A DNA stretch of 64,000 nucleotides from an uncultured Bacilli bacterium (GTDB lineage Bacteria > Bacillota_I > Bacilli_A > RF39 > UBA660): contig CAJUPN010000001.1 of assembly GCA_910588195.1 (NCBI GenBank), forward strand, positions 62,001 through 126,000. The letters run 5' to 3'. The notes beneath the pieces are model-generated. The model had not been told where the DNA came from. It worked only from the letters and a program-made list of their open reading frames with translations, and ran no database searches. Below are positions 9,201 to 17,509 of the stretch, piece by piece. Each line of letters begins with the position of its first letter. Position 1 is the first letter of the stretch. The translations under genes were made by a program, and so were the position numbers.

Positions 9201-9521
9201 ATGTTGAAAATTAATTTGGAATATAGAAAAGGTATTTTATTTGTAAGACTTAAAGGTAATTTAAATGCAAATACATCTAAGAAGTTTTTAGAATATGCTA
9301 TACCTATTATAAAAGATTATGGTATACGTTATGTCGTATACAATTTAGGGGAACTAGTAAGTTTAGATGAAGCTGGTGAAAAAGCTTTAGCTACTGCTGG
9401 CGAAGAAGCTAAAGTAAATAATAATGGAAAAGTACTTATTGTGAATAATAAAATAAATTCATGTTTAGATTATGACAATGTATCGAATGAATTAGTGGCT
9501 TTGGATACTATCAAAGTTTAA
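9201..9521 (+). CDS. spoIIAA: SpoIIAA-like STAS protein with altered phosphosite
   Basis: This 106-residue STAS-fold protein aligns along its length with SpoIIAA, the anti-anti-sigma factor that frees sigma-F in the forespore: LFVRLKGNLNANTS, GIRYVVYNL and GKVLIVN match the family. In Bacillus the regulatory serine lies in MDSSG. Here the same site reads LDEAG (residues 55-59), so the phosphorylatable serine is glutamate and the next serine is alanine. The ATG is set by GGTGAT 5 bases upstream. The stop overlaps the sigF start by one base. The kinase/anti-sigma gene spoIIAB, normally between them, is absent. Confidence 0.85.
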   Translation: MLKINLEYRKGILFVRLKGNLNANTSKKFLEYAIPIIKDYGIRYVVYNLGELVSLDEAGEKALATAGEEAKVNNNGKVLIVNNKINSCLDYDNVSNELVALDTIKV

Positions 9522-10132
9522 TGGATGACGTAAGTCAGTATGATTGGTTAATAAATAGTACTGCTCGCAAGTTTTATAATGTTGAGTGGGAGGATTTGTA
9601 TCAAGCCGGATGTTTGGGACTAGTTAAAGCGTACAATAACTATAATAATCCAGATGTTGTTTTTAGTGAATATGCTAAAAAATATGTCTTTGGAGAAATG
9701 TATGAGTTATCAGTTAAAAGTCGTAATATAAAGTTAAATAAGTACTATCTGAAAGTTTATAAGTTAGTTAATCTAGCAGCATCAACGCTTACACAAGAAT
9801 TGGGAAAATCACCAACTCTTGCAGAAATAAGTGCTTATTTAGAGATAGATTTATCGGAAATTGAATATGTAATTAATATAATGGAAGATATGTTTAGTTT
9901 GGACGATGAATATGCCAATATTCAAGTTGGTGAAGAAAAGAATTTAGATGATGAAATTATGATACGTGATTCCATAGCTAGTTTAGATCCATTATCATCT
10001 GCAGTAATTGACTACCGATATAATAAAGATTTAACGCAAAGTGAGGTAGCTAAACTGCTTGGTATATCACAAGTAAAAGTATCAAGAATTGAGAGTAAAA
10101 GCAAAGATAAAATACTAGAATATATTGCCTAG
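9521..10132 (+). CDS. sigF: Sporulation sigma factor, sigma-F type, short N-terminus
   Basis: This 203-residue sigma-70 family protein has region 2 (WEDLYQAGCLGLVKAYNNYN and the following FSEYAKKYVFGEMYE), region 3 and region 4 with the helix-turn-helix LTQSEVAKLLGISQVKVSRI, closest by eye to sigma-F. Bacillus sigma-F has about 255 residues. This one starts some 30-35 residues later and lacks the usual N-terminal part before region 2. It is co-transcribed with spoIIAA by a one-base overlap (TAATG). A terminator follows. Sigma-F directs early forespore transcription. Sigma-G is a less likely alternative because of the spoIIAA linkage. Confidence 0.85.
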   Translation: MDDVSQYDWLINSTARKFYNVEWEDLYQAGCLGLVKAYNNYNNPDVVFSEYAKKYVFGEMYELSVKSRNIKLNKYYLKVYKLVNLAASTLTQELGKSPTLAEISAYLEIDLSEIEYVINIMEDMFSLDDEYANIQVGEEKNLDDEIMIRDSIASLDPLSSAVIDYRYNKDLTQSEVAKLLGISQVKVSRIESKSKDKILEYIA

Positions 10133-10134
10133 AG

Positions 10135-10167
10135 ACTTCTAACATTTAATTGTTAGGAGTTTTTTTG
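10135..10167 (+). terminator. Intrinsic terminator between sigF and spoVAC
   Basis: ACTTCTAACA pairs with TGTTAGGAGT (one wobble) around a 6-base loop, then seven T. It separates the early sigma operon from the spoVA genes. Confidence 0.85.
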
Positions 10168-10211
10168 TATAAATATAATTTTTAGGTAAATAATAAAAGT
10201 GGGTGATAAAA

Positions 10212-10607
10212 ATGTCTTATCAAGAATTAGTTGATAGTGTAACTCCTAAAGAAAATAAGTGGAAAAATATGATGATTGCTTTTTTCTCTGGTGGAGTAAT
10301 GGGTTTACTAAGTGAACTTTTAGTAAATGTTTTTGATGTAAATGTAATGCTTATTATATGGATAGTTATTGCATCTATTCTTACAGGTATGGGCGTATTT
10401 GATGATTTTGTAGATAAATTTAAAATGGGTGTAATTATCCCAATAACTGGTTTTTCACATTCTATTACTTCTTCATCAATAGATTATAAATCAGAAGGAT
10501 TTATAACAGGCATTGGTTCTAATTATATGAAGCTTGCAGGATCTGTAATTTTATACGGAATTGTAAGTGCAACAATATTTGCAACAATTAGAGGTTTATT
10601 ATGGTAA
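10212..10607 (+). CDS. spoVAC: Stage V sporulation protein AC
   Basis: This 131-residue membrane protein of the SpoVA dipicolinate channel has three to four hydrophobic helices. Typical segments are AFFSGGVMGLLSELL, the acidic loop GVFDDFVDKFKMGVIIPITG and SSSIDYKSEGFITGIGSNY. SpoVAC is the mechanosensitive part of the channel that takes up and releases dipicolinic acid at the inner spore membrane. The ATG is preferred over an upstream GTG because GGGTGAT is then correctly spaced. The stop overlaps the spoVAD start. Confidence 0.93.
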   Translation: MSYQELVDSVTPKENKWKNMMIAFFSGGVMGLLSELLVNVFDVNVMLIIWIVIASILTGMGVFDDFVDKFKMGVIIPITGFSHSITSSSIDYKSEGFITGIGSNYMKLAGSVILYGIVSATIFATIRGLLW

Positions 10608-11572
10608 CTTTAAAGTTTAATAATAGTTATATAAAAAGTTGGTACTCTATTGGTGGTGTTGATGAAGAAAAAGGGAATATAAAAGATGCTGATAAATATT
10701 TAAGTGATCTTTATTATGGTGAGAAAACGCATGAAAAAGCCGAAATTAAAATGGTTGAAGAAGTTATAACAACAATGAAAAAAGATAATAAAATCGATTT
10801 AATTATTGGTGGTAATTTATCTAATCAATTAGGCACTATGAATATAGCTCTTAGAGATATTAATACAAGCTTTTTAGGTCTTTACAGTGCTTGTGCAACT
10901 TTTGCTGAAAGTGTTATTAATGCTTCTTCTTTACTACAAAATAAAGCTATTAGTAATGCTTTAGTAATTACTAATTCTCATGCCCTTACAAGTGAAAGAC
11001 AATTTAGATTTCCAGTAGAATATGGTAGTTTAAAGAATTGTTATACGACAAATACAATTACAGCTGCTGTTGGAGTAGTATTAACGAATGAAAAAACTCC
11101 TTATAAAATAAGCTCTGCAACTATTGGTGGAGTAGTTGATTATGGTATTAAAGACGTTGCTAACATGGGAGCTATTATGGCACCCGCTGCAGCATTAGTT
11201 ATAAAGGAACACTTATATAACACTAATACAACTATGGATAATTATGATTATATATTAACAGGAGATTTAGGAAATGTTGGACTTACCTTACTTCAAAGTG
11301 TTTTAAAAGATGACTATGGAATAGTTACAGATAAAATAATGGATGCAGGTTCAATAATTTATAAAAAGAGTCAAAATAAATGTGCTGGTGGGTCTGGACC
11401 AACCTGCTTACCATTTGCTTTTTTTAATCGATTTATTCAAGATAAAAAGATAAAAAAAGTATTACTTGTAGGTACTGGAGCACTTCATAACCCAACACTC
11501 GTGAATCAAAAGAATAGTATTCCAAGTATTGCACATTTAATAGAAATAGAGGTCAATCATGATGCTAATTAG
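10601..11572 (+). CDS. spoVAD: Stage V sporulation protein AD
   Basis: This 323-residue protein has the thiolase-like fold of SpoVAD, the dipicolinate-binding subunit. Visible segments include YSACATFAESVINAS with the conserved cysteine, ITNSHALTSERQFRFPVEYG, ILTGDLGNVG and a GSGPTCLPFAFFNRF region near the end. The family has about 335 residues. It overlaps spoVAC by 7 bases and spoVAE by 14, so the three are translated as a unit. Acyl transfer is not expected, because family members bind dipicolinate instead. Confidence 0.94.
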   Translation: MVTLKFNNSYIKSWYSIGGVDEEKGNIKDADKYLSDLYYGEKTHEKAEIKMVEEVITTMKKDNKIDLIIGGNLSNQLGTMNIALRDINTSFLGLYSACATFAESVINASSLLQNKAISNALVITNSHALTSERQFRFPVEYGSLKNCYTTNTITAAVGVVLTNEKTPYKISSATIGGVVDYGIKDVANMGAIMAPAAALVIKEHLYNTNTTMDNYDYILTGDLGNVGLTLLQSVLKDDYGIVTDKIMDAGSIIYKKSQNKCAGGSGPTCLPFAFFNRFIQDKKIKKVLLVGTGALHNPTLVNQKNSIPSIAHLIEIEVNHDAN

Positions 11573-11885
11573 ATCATTTATATTTACAGGGCTTATTTGT
11601 TTAATAGCTCAAGTAATCAAAGACAACACTAAATTAACTAGTGGTCATATAACATCAATATTTTGTTCCATTGGAGCATTCTTAGGTTTTATTGGTGTCT
11701 ATGATAAAATAGTTAAGTATTTTGGAGGAGGAGCCTCTGTTGTTATCATGTCATTTGGTAATGCTCTTTATAAAGGAGCAAGTGAAAATGGTATTCTCAT
11801 GATGCTTAGCAATGTATCTGTTGGGATAGTAACAGCTATACTTATGGGATTTGTTATGACACTTATATTTAGAGTAAAAGATTAG
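11559..11885 (+). CDS. spoVAE: Stage V sporulation protein AE (AEb type)
   Basis: This 108-residue membrane protein has three helices and the typical motifs GLICLIAQVIKDNTKLTSGH, GAFLGFIGVYDKIVKYFGGG and MSFGNALYKGA. It forms the membrane channel with SpoVAC. The ribosome site GAGGT lies inside the end of spoVAD. The C-D-E trio is the minimal spoVA set found in many spore formers. No spoVAA, AB or AF is present here. Confidence 0.94.
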   Translation: MMLIRSFIFTGLICLIAQVIKDNTKLTSGHITSIFCSIGAFLGFIGVYDKIVKYFGGGASVVIMSFGNALYKGASENGILMMLSNVSVGIVTAILMGFVMTLIFRVKD

Positions 11886-11912
11886 TGCCCTTGTAAGAGT
11901 ACTAATTTTTTT
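11882..11912 (+). terminator. Weak terminator after the spoVA genes
   Basis: TTAGT and ACTAA arms around an interrupted stem are followed by seven T immediately after the spoVAE stop. Confidence 0.5.
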
Positions 11913-11936
11913 ATATAATTAATTATAGGTGATAGT

Positions 11937-13181
11937 TTGAAAAAGTTAGTTATACCAATTATGGTTTTAATAGTTGCCTTTATTTTATTTAGTAGTTTTA
12001 AATCTTTAAATAATGATAGTAGAGATTTTTCTTCAACTAATGATATTTTTGAAAATATTAACATTGATGGAAATGAATTAGCAGTAAAATATAATTTAGG
12101 TAATATGATTGATGAAGAAATACCTTATGGAAATAAGGTTACAAAGGTAATTGATATTACAAATGATATGGATAAAGATATAAGTTTTGCTGTTTCCATT
12201 TCCGAAGTTATTTTAAGTGATGAATATTTAAGATATAATGTTTTTTATAGTTATGGAGACTCCGGTTATCAAAATCTAAGTGATGCTGTTAGTCTAGTAG
12301 GTGATGATAATTTAGCATATAATTTGGTGGTAGCTGCTAAATCTTCTTTATCTCTAAAAATAGAGTTTTATGGTAATAATCAAGTTGATAAGACAAAGTT
12401 TACAGGCAAATTAAGTGTTATTAGTAATCTTAGTGAAAAAGATATTTACAGGAAAGACATTCTTGCTATTCAAAGTGAGATTATGTCTAATATTCAAGCT
12501 TTAAACGGAATTAATGAAAGAGGATATTATGTTGTAGATGTTAGTACACTTTCTAGTGATATTTCTAAGAGTTTCAAGGGATATGTATTAATAGATGCAA
12601 GTGATTACAGTAATCCAACATTTAATTATTTTGTTTCAAATGGTAAATATATTCTTAATAATTATAAGGTAGTAAAAAATGAAGTATCGAAAAAAAGCGT
12701 ATTAGACTATGATGAAAATATTGTCTCTAATTTTAATGAAGAAAAGGTCTGTTCTCTTTTTACCAAGAAAGAGTGTGTTGATTTTAAAAATTTAACATTT
12801 AATCCAAGTGGTGGTAAAGAAAACTTTTATAAGTTTAGTATGGAAGTTATAAATATGGTAAAAAGTGATTTTAAAGGGAACCAAAAATCAGTTTATATTT
12901 ATGATGTGAAAAAAGATATCGAAAATAATACCAATATAAGAGGATATATCCTTGTTGATAATACCCCTAATAATCCGGAATACTATATTTATTTAACTAA
13001 CGATATTTATATGGTAACAGGCTATAATATTACAAAGTTTGGGAATTTTAAGGTTAACTCTAATACGATTAGAAGTTATACAGATACAGGATTTAATTTA
13101 TCAAGTGAAAATATGTTAAAAGTGTGTGATTTTTCTGGTTTTAGTGAATGTGTTAATAAACTTGGCGAGAAATTATCTTAA
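11937..13181 (+). CDS. Membrane-anchored extracellular protein with a duplicated domain, unknown
   Basis: This 414-residue protein starts with TTG behind AGGTGAT. One hydrophobic helix at residues 3-21 serves as anchor or uncleaved signal. The first 160 residues contain a beta-rich domain (ITNDMDKDISFAVSISEVIL). Then two copies of a roughly 110-residue unit follow: compare KGYVLIDASDYSNPTFNYFV with RGYILVDNTPNNPEYYIYLT, each ending in a cysteine pair (CSLFTKKEC and CDFSGFSEC) that could form disulfides. No family is recognised. It follows spoVAE by about 50 bp after a weak terminator, so read-through and forespore expression are possible. Confidence 0.65.
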   Translation: MKKLVIPIMVLIVAFILFSSFKSLNNDSRDFSSTNDIFENINIDGNELAVKYNLGNMIDEEIPYGNKVTKVIDITNDMDKDISFAVSISEVILSDEYLRYNVFYSYGDSGYQNLSDAVSLVGDDNLAYNLVVAAKSSLSLKIEFYGNNQVDKTKFTGKLSVISNLSEKDIYRKDILAIQSEIMSNIQALNGINERGYYVVDVSTLSSDISKSFKGYVLIDASDYSNPTFNYFVSNGKYILNNYKVVKNEVSKKSVLDYDENIVSNFNEEKVCSLFTKKECVDFKNLTFNPSGGKENFYKFSMEVINMVKSDFKGNQKSVYIYDVKKDIENNTNIRGYILVDNTPNNPEYYIYLTNDIYMVTGYNITKFGNFKVNSNTIRSYTDTGFNLSSENMLKVCDFSGFSECVNKLGEKLS

Positions 13182-13186
13182 ATTTT

Positions 13187-13223
13187 AAAAGTATAATATT
13201 TTGAAGTGTTATACTTTTTTTTT
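13187..13223 (+). terminator. Intrinsic terminator
   Basis: AAGTATAA and TTATACTT arms are followed by a run of T just after the duplicated-domain protein. Confidence 0.8.
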
Positions 13224-13266
13224 ACTATTTTTTATTATATAATATATTTATAATTGAGGGGATTAA

Positions 13267-14142
13267 ATGAAAAAAAAAGTTATAGTAGTTATTACTCTTT
13301 CATTGGTAATTACTGTTAGTTTAGTTTTATATAATTTTATGTATTTTAGCAAGAAAGAAACAATTAATTATGTAACAAATGAGATAAAGACAAGTTTGGA
13401 TTTAATTAATGATATTGTGGGGAAGTTTCCGGTTAAAAATACTGGAACAGTTGAGGTTACAGCTAATTATAAAGGTGCTCATGGAGAAAATTATCCAGCA
13501 GTATTTAATTATAACTATGAATTATCGGATAAACTATATTTAGAAAATGGCGAATTTGGTTATATAAATATAGATTCTAATTTGAAAAAAATGGTTAATA
13601 TATTTTTAAATTTAAAGAAGTTAGATTTGACTAATTATGAAATTTCTAAGAGTGATGATAAATACATTTTAACTTATGATGAAAAAGCAATTAATGAAGT
13701 TTTAAAAACTACTTTTAATAAAATAAATGTGTCTATAGAAGCTAAAGATATTTTCAAAAAAGAAAAGAATATTCAAATAGATTTAGATGATATACATATA
13801 GATATTTTAAAGAAAGATATTGTTATTAAATATCAGGGAATATTAACTTATATATCTTTAGATAGTAATTTATGTTATTTAAATGTTAATAATAAATTGA
13901 AAATGAATTTATTTATGAAAGATAATTATTCTTCCAATATTGTTTGGAATGGACAAGTTTATACTCTTCTTTTAGAAGATGAGGGATTTTTATTAAAGTT
14001 TAATACTAGTGCCTCAATATATAATAGTATTAGTATGACTTTTAAATATGAGGATGTTATTTTGAATAAAAATAATAAGTTAGAGAATTTTAAAGATAAT
14101 CCAATAATTAGATATATATCTGAAAGTGATTTATCTTTATAA
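13267..14142 (+). CDS. Membrane-anchored protein of unknown function
   Basis: This 291-residue protein has an N-terminal hydrophobic helix (residues 4-26) and then an extracellular, beta-strand-rich region without cysteines. The alternating pattern (GTVEVTANYKGAHGENYPAV and later SNIVWNGQVYTLLLEDEGFL) resembles lipoprotein-like carrier folds, but no family can be named. GAGGGG precedes the ATG. It sits 25 bp before the arylsulfotransferase-like gene, so the two may be co-transcribed. Confidence 0.6.
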   Translation: MKKKVIVVITLSLVITVSLVLYNFMYFSKKETINYVTNEIKTSLDLINDIVGKFPVKNTGTVEVTANYKGAHGENYPAVFNYNYELSDKLYLENGEFGYINIDSNLKKMVNIFLNLKKLDLTNYEISKSDDKYILTYDEKAINEVLKTTFNKINVSIEAKDIFKKEKNIQIDLDDIHIDILKKDIVIKYQGILTYISLDSNLCYLNVNNKLKMNLFMKDNYSSNIVWNGQVYTLLLEDEGFLLKFNTSASIYNSISMTFKYEDVILNKNNKLENFKDNPIIRYISESDLSL

Positions 14143-14166
14143 TTATTTTATTGGTTGGTGAGTGTA

Positions 14167-16074
14167 ATGAAAAGAAATGCTATGTTAATACTTGTTATAG
14201 TTATTATATTTTTAGTTGCTAGTGGATTTTTAAGTCTTTATTTTTATAAAGAGACTGAAACTGTTAGTAATTTTTTAGTAGGTGATAAGCATACTGCGAT
14301 TCTTGAACAAGTAAGTAAACAAGAAAGTATTAACGAAAAATTAGATAAGATTTCTAATGAAAAAAAATATACTTTTAACGATGCTTATGTTGAAGTAAAT
14401 CCTTATGAGATTAGCCCTTTATCGGGTATTATAATTTTTAATACAAGTAAAGAAGAAGAAGTAAATGTTTATATAAATGATGTCTTTGCAACAACAATGG
14501 AATCTAATACTAAACATATTATTCCAATTTTTGGCTTAAAAGAAAATTTTGATAATCAAATTAAATTAGTTATGGGCGAAAATGAAAAAGTTTATTCAAT
14601 GCCTACAAAAGCTAGTAATTTAGAATATCCTTTGACAGTTAATTATAGAAGCGAAGTTTTAAATAATGAAGAAATTTATTTTACAGTTGCATCTTATAGT
14701 ACATATCTTTCTGGATGGGATTCTTTTGGGAATTTAAGATTTTACTTAACTGTTGATAATAGAATGGATGTTGAGTGGTTAGATAATGGACACTTTTTAA
14801 TCGGGACTTCTCAAGGACAGTTTGCAGAGAATTTTGTTTCTTTTGTAGAAATGGATTATTTAGGTAAGATATATAATTACTATGTTCCATCAAATGGCTA
14901 TTCTTTTGAATTTCAAAGTTTAAGTGATGGTTTAGTTATGTTAGCTGGTGGTAAGAAACCAGTTTATTTAGAAGAACAAGTTATTTATACTGTTAATCCA
15001 AGTGATGGAAGTACTGTTAACTTAATTAATTTATCTTCTTTAATTTTAGCTATTGATCCTGAGTTTGATAAAAACTATTTAGGTCAGAAGGCTATTAGAA
15101 ATGCTTTTTACTATAATGAATCAACAGATGAGTTATTAGTTTCTTTTAGAGGGTTAGATGCTATTGTTTCATATAATTTTAAAGGGAATACTTTAAATTG
15201 GGTATTTACAAATCCCAGTAATGAATTATTTCAAAGAGATGTTTGGAAGAATTATTTAGTAACTACTAAAAGTAATAGATATCCTTTGGGTCAACATTCT
15301 GTATTTATAACACAAGATGGTAATATTGGAATATTTAATAATGGATATGATCGTCTCCATGGATTTGAAAATGGCGGAAATGATCAAGTTAGTTCTTATG
15401 CTGCTAATTACTCAAGTGTTGATATATATAAAATAAATGGAAGACAAGCTAATTTAGTTTGGCAGTATGATGCTAATAAATCATTGTTCTCGCATCAGTA
15501 TGGAAGTATTAGAGAAACTAATTACGGATACTTAATGAATTTTGGCTATAATTTAAAGGATGAATATCGTAATAATGCTTTAGGACTTTTAAGTGAAGCA
15601 GAAGCTAATCAAGATAATATATATGCTAAAATAATTGAAGTTGATAAAAATAAAAATGTTTTATTTGAAGCAACTTCAGAAGAAGGTAAATTCAGAGTAT
15701 TTAAAAATAGTATGTATAAAAGTGTAACTTCTAATCCGGTTATTTCTCAACTTAATATATTTGAAAATCTTGAAGAGGATACGTTAACTGAAACAACTTA
15801 TAAAGAAGTAGATATTGAGATTTCGAGTGAGTGGATATATGAAACAAACTTTACTAAAAATACTTTTGATACAAATTATGAGATATTAGATAGTGATGAA
15901 TTAAAGCTATATTTTGTTAATCGAAATGGTAAAATTTATATTTTAGATTATAAGAAAAAAGATAGTTTAAATAATAAAAGAATATTTAATGTTAATTTAC
16001 CAAAAGACGAGTATGCTTTATATATTAACTTAAATGATAAAATTTATAAGACAAATAATGTATATAAGTTCTAG
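14167..16074 (+). CDS. Arylsulfotransferase (ASST)-like, membrane-anchored
   Basis: This 635-residue protein has one N-terminal transmembrane helix (about residues 5-25), a small beta domain and then a propeller-like region. The segment GQHSVFITQDGNIGIFNNG near residues 373-392, followed by YDR, and later LVWQYDANKSLFSHQYGS match the conserved blocks of bacterial arylsulfate sulfotransferases. In that family a histidine carries the sulfuryl group between phenolic donors and acceptors. The family is usually periplasmic in Gram-negatives, or anchored in gut Bacillota. The ATG with GGTGAG upstream is preferred over an upstream GTG. The substrate is unknown. It lies between sporulation and acetate genes. 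Confidence 0.7.
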   Translation: MKRNAMLILVIVIIFLVASGFLSLYFYKETETVSNFLVGDKHTAILEQVSKQESINEKLDKISNEKKYTFNDAYVEVNPYEISPLSGIIIFNTSKEEEVNVYINDVFATTMESNTKHIIPIFGLKENFDNQIKLVMGENEKVYSMPTKASNLEYPLTVNYRSEVLNNEEIYFTVASYSTYLSGWDSFGNLRFYLTVDNRMDVEWLDNGHFLIGTSQGQFAENFVSFVEMDYLGKIYNYYVPSNGYSFEFQSLSDGLVMLAGGKKPVYLEEQVIYTVNPSDGSTVNLINLSSLILAIDPEFDKNYLGQKAIRNAFYYNESTDELLVSFRGLDAIVSYNFKGNTLNWVFTNPSNELFQRDVWKNYLVTTKSNRYPLGQHSVFITQDGNIGIFNNGYDRLHGFENGGNDQVSSYAANYSSVDIYKINGRQANLVWQYDANKSLFSHQYGSIRETNYGYLMNFGYNLKDEYRNNALGLLSEAEANQDNIYAKIIEVDKNKNVLFEATSEEGKFRVFKNSMYKSVTSNPVISQLNIFENLEEDTLTETTYKEVDIEISSEWIYETNFTKNTFDTNYEILDSDELKLYFVNRNGKIYILDYKKKDSLNNKRIFNVNLPKDEYALYINLNDKIYKTNNVYKF

Positions 16075-16125
16075 AAAATGTGTAATGCATTTTCTTTTTT
16101 TGTTATAATGAATGCAGGTGATTTT

Positions 16126-17121
16126 ATGAATATAATTGATGATATAAAAAGAAAAGCTAAGAGTAATAAAAAAGTTATAGTCTTACCAGAAAGTGAAGAT
16201 GAAAGAGTAGTAGAGGCTGCTATTAAAGCTCAAGGAGAGGGCGTAGCTCAAATAATTTTAATTGGTGATGAAAATGAAATAAAGCAAAAGTATACTAATT
16301 TTGATTTTTTAAATATTAAATTTATTTTACCTAGTACTAGTTTTTATATAGAAGAATTTATTAATAAATTTTATGAGATGCGTAAAAGTAAAGGAATGAC
16401 TTTAGAAGAAGCTACAAATATAATAAAAAATAATTATAATTATTTTGCTTGTATGTTGGTTAATGAAGGTTATGCTGATGGGGTAGTATCTGGGGCACAT
16501 CATTCAACTTCAGATACATTAAGACCAGCTTTGCAGATTATTAAAACTAAAGAAGGAGTAGCAAAAGCTTCATCATTCTTTTTAATGAATGTACCAAATA
16601 CATCTTATGGTGAAGAAGGTGTATTTATATTTTCTGATGCTGGTTTAAATCAAAATCCTACTAGTGAAGAACTAGCAGATATTGCTTATTCTTCAAGTGT
16701 CTCTTTTGAACTTTTAACAGGTAAAAAAGCGAAAGTTGCTTTTCTTTCACATTCTACTAAAGGTTCTGCAAAACATGAAGATGTAGATAAAGTAATAAAT
16801 GCTTTTAATATTACTAAAAATAAATATCCTTTTATTCTTTGTGATGGAGAATTACAATTAGATGCGGCAATAGTTCCAGAGATTGCAAAGAGTAAGGCTA
16901 AAGATTCTTTAGTGGCAGGTTATGCAAATACTTTGATATTTCCTGATTTAGATTCGGGGAATATCGGTTATAAACTGGTAGAAAGACTTGCAAAAGCAGA
17001 AGCTTATGGACCAATTACTCAAGGACTTAGAAAACCTATTAATGATTTATCAAGAGGTTGTAGTGTTGATGATATAGTGGGAGTAATCGCGATTACAGTT
17101 TTACAAACTCAAGAATTTTAG
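16126..17121 (+). CDS. pta: Phosphate acetyltransferase
   Basis: This 331-residue enzyme interconverts acetyl-CoA and acetyl phosphate, feeding acetate formation and ATP synthesis with acetate kinase. Family landmarks are VIVLPESEDERVVEAAIKA, NYFACMLVNEGYADGVVSGA, KVAFLSHSTKGSAKHEDVDK and the C-terminal GPITQGLRKPINDLSRGCS. The start is the ATG after GCAGGTGATTTT. Earlier in-frame starts overlap the previous gene and lack homology. No ackA is next to it. A terminator shared with the convergent rpmB follows. Confidence 0.95.
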   Translation: MNIIDDIKRKAKSNKKVIVLPESEDERVVEAAIKAQGEGVAQIILIGDENEIKQKYTNFDFLNIKFILPSTSFYIEEFINKFYEMRKSKGMTLEEATNIIKNNYNYFACMLVNEGYADGVVSGAHHSTSDTLRPALQIIKTKEGVAKASSFFLMNVPNTSYGEEGVFIFSDAGLNQNPTSEELADIAYSSSVSFELLTGKKAKVAFLSHSTKGSAKHEDVDKVINAFNITKNKYPFILCDGELQLDAAIVPEIAKSKAKDSLVAGYANTLIFPDLDSGNIGYKLVERLAKAEAYGPITQGLRKPINDLSRGCSVDDIVGVIAITVLQTQEF

Positions 17122-17129
17122 ACAAAATA

Positions 17130-17166
17130 AAAACTGCTTTTTTAAGAATTAAGCAGTTTTTTCTGT
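17130..17166. terminator. Bidirectional terminator between pta and rpmB
   Basis: AAAACTGCTT and AAGCAGTTTT form a stem with A/T runs on both sides, placed where the two genes converge. It overlaps the last codons of rpmB. Confidence 0.85.
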
Positions 17167-17340
17167 TAATGTATTATTTTTATTCAATGTTTTCCATTCT
17201 TTAGCTGTTAATGTAACTTTAACACCATTTATTTTCTTTGAATGTTTATTAGTTTTTTGTCTCATTTTTGTAGCTATGTTAGAATGGCTTCTTCTGTTTC
17301 CAGTTAAAGGTTTTTTAGTACTTAAATTACTTTTTGTCAT
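17149..17340 (-). CDS. rpmB: Ribosomal protein bL28, cysteine-free form
   Basis: This is a 63-residue protein with the bL28 pattern KKPLTGNRRSHSNIATKMRQ and then KINGVKVTLTAKEWKTL. The first residues read MTKSNLSTKK where zinc-type bL28 has a cysteine near KCEITGK, so this is a zinc-independent form. The start is the ATG with GGAGG upstream on the minus strand. It is the large-subunit protein near the E site. It stands alone, as is usual in Bacilli. Confidence 0.93.
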   Translation of the reverse strand: MTKSNLSTKKPLTGNRRSHSNIATKMRQKTNKHSKKINGVKVTLTAKEWKTLNKNNTLTEKTA

Positions 17341-17509
17341 AGTTTTTCCCTCCAATCACGAATTCCCTAAGATTATATCATTCTTATTTTCAGAAGTCAA
17401 TAAAAATGAAAGTATATTGTAAGATGAAGATAACTGTTTTCAATGAAATATTTAGTCATTTTACTATTAATTATAGTACATTTGTTGTATAATTCAATTA
17501 GGTGATTAT

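Noticed and set aside
9522..10132. spoIIAB hidden in another frame between spoIIAA and sigF
   Set aside because: The genes overlap by one base, and no other frame encodes a GHKL ATPase motif.
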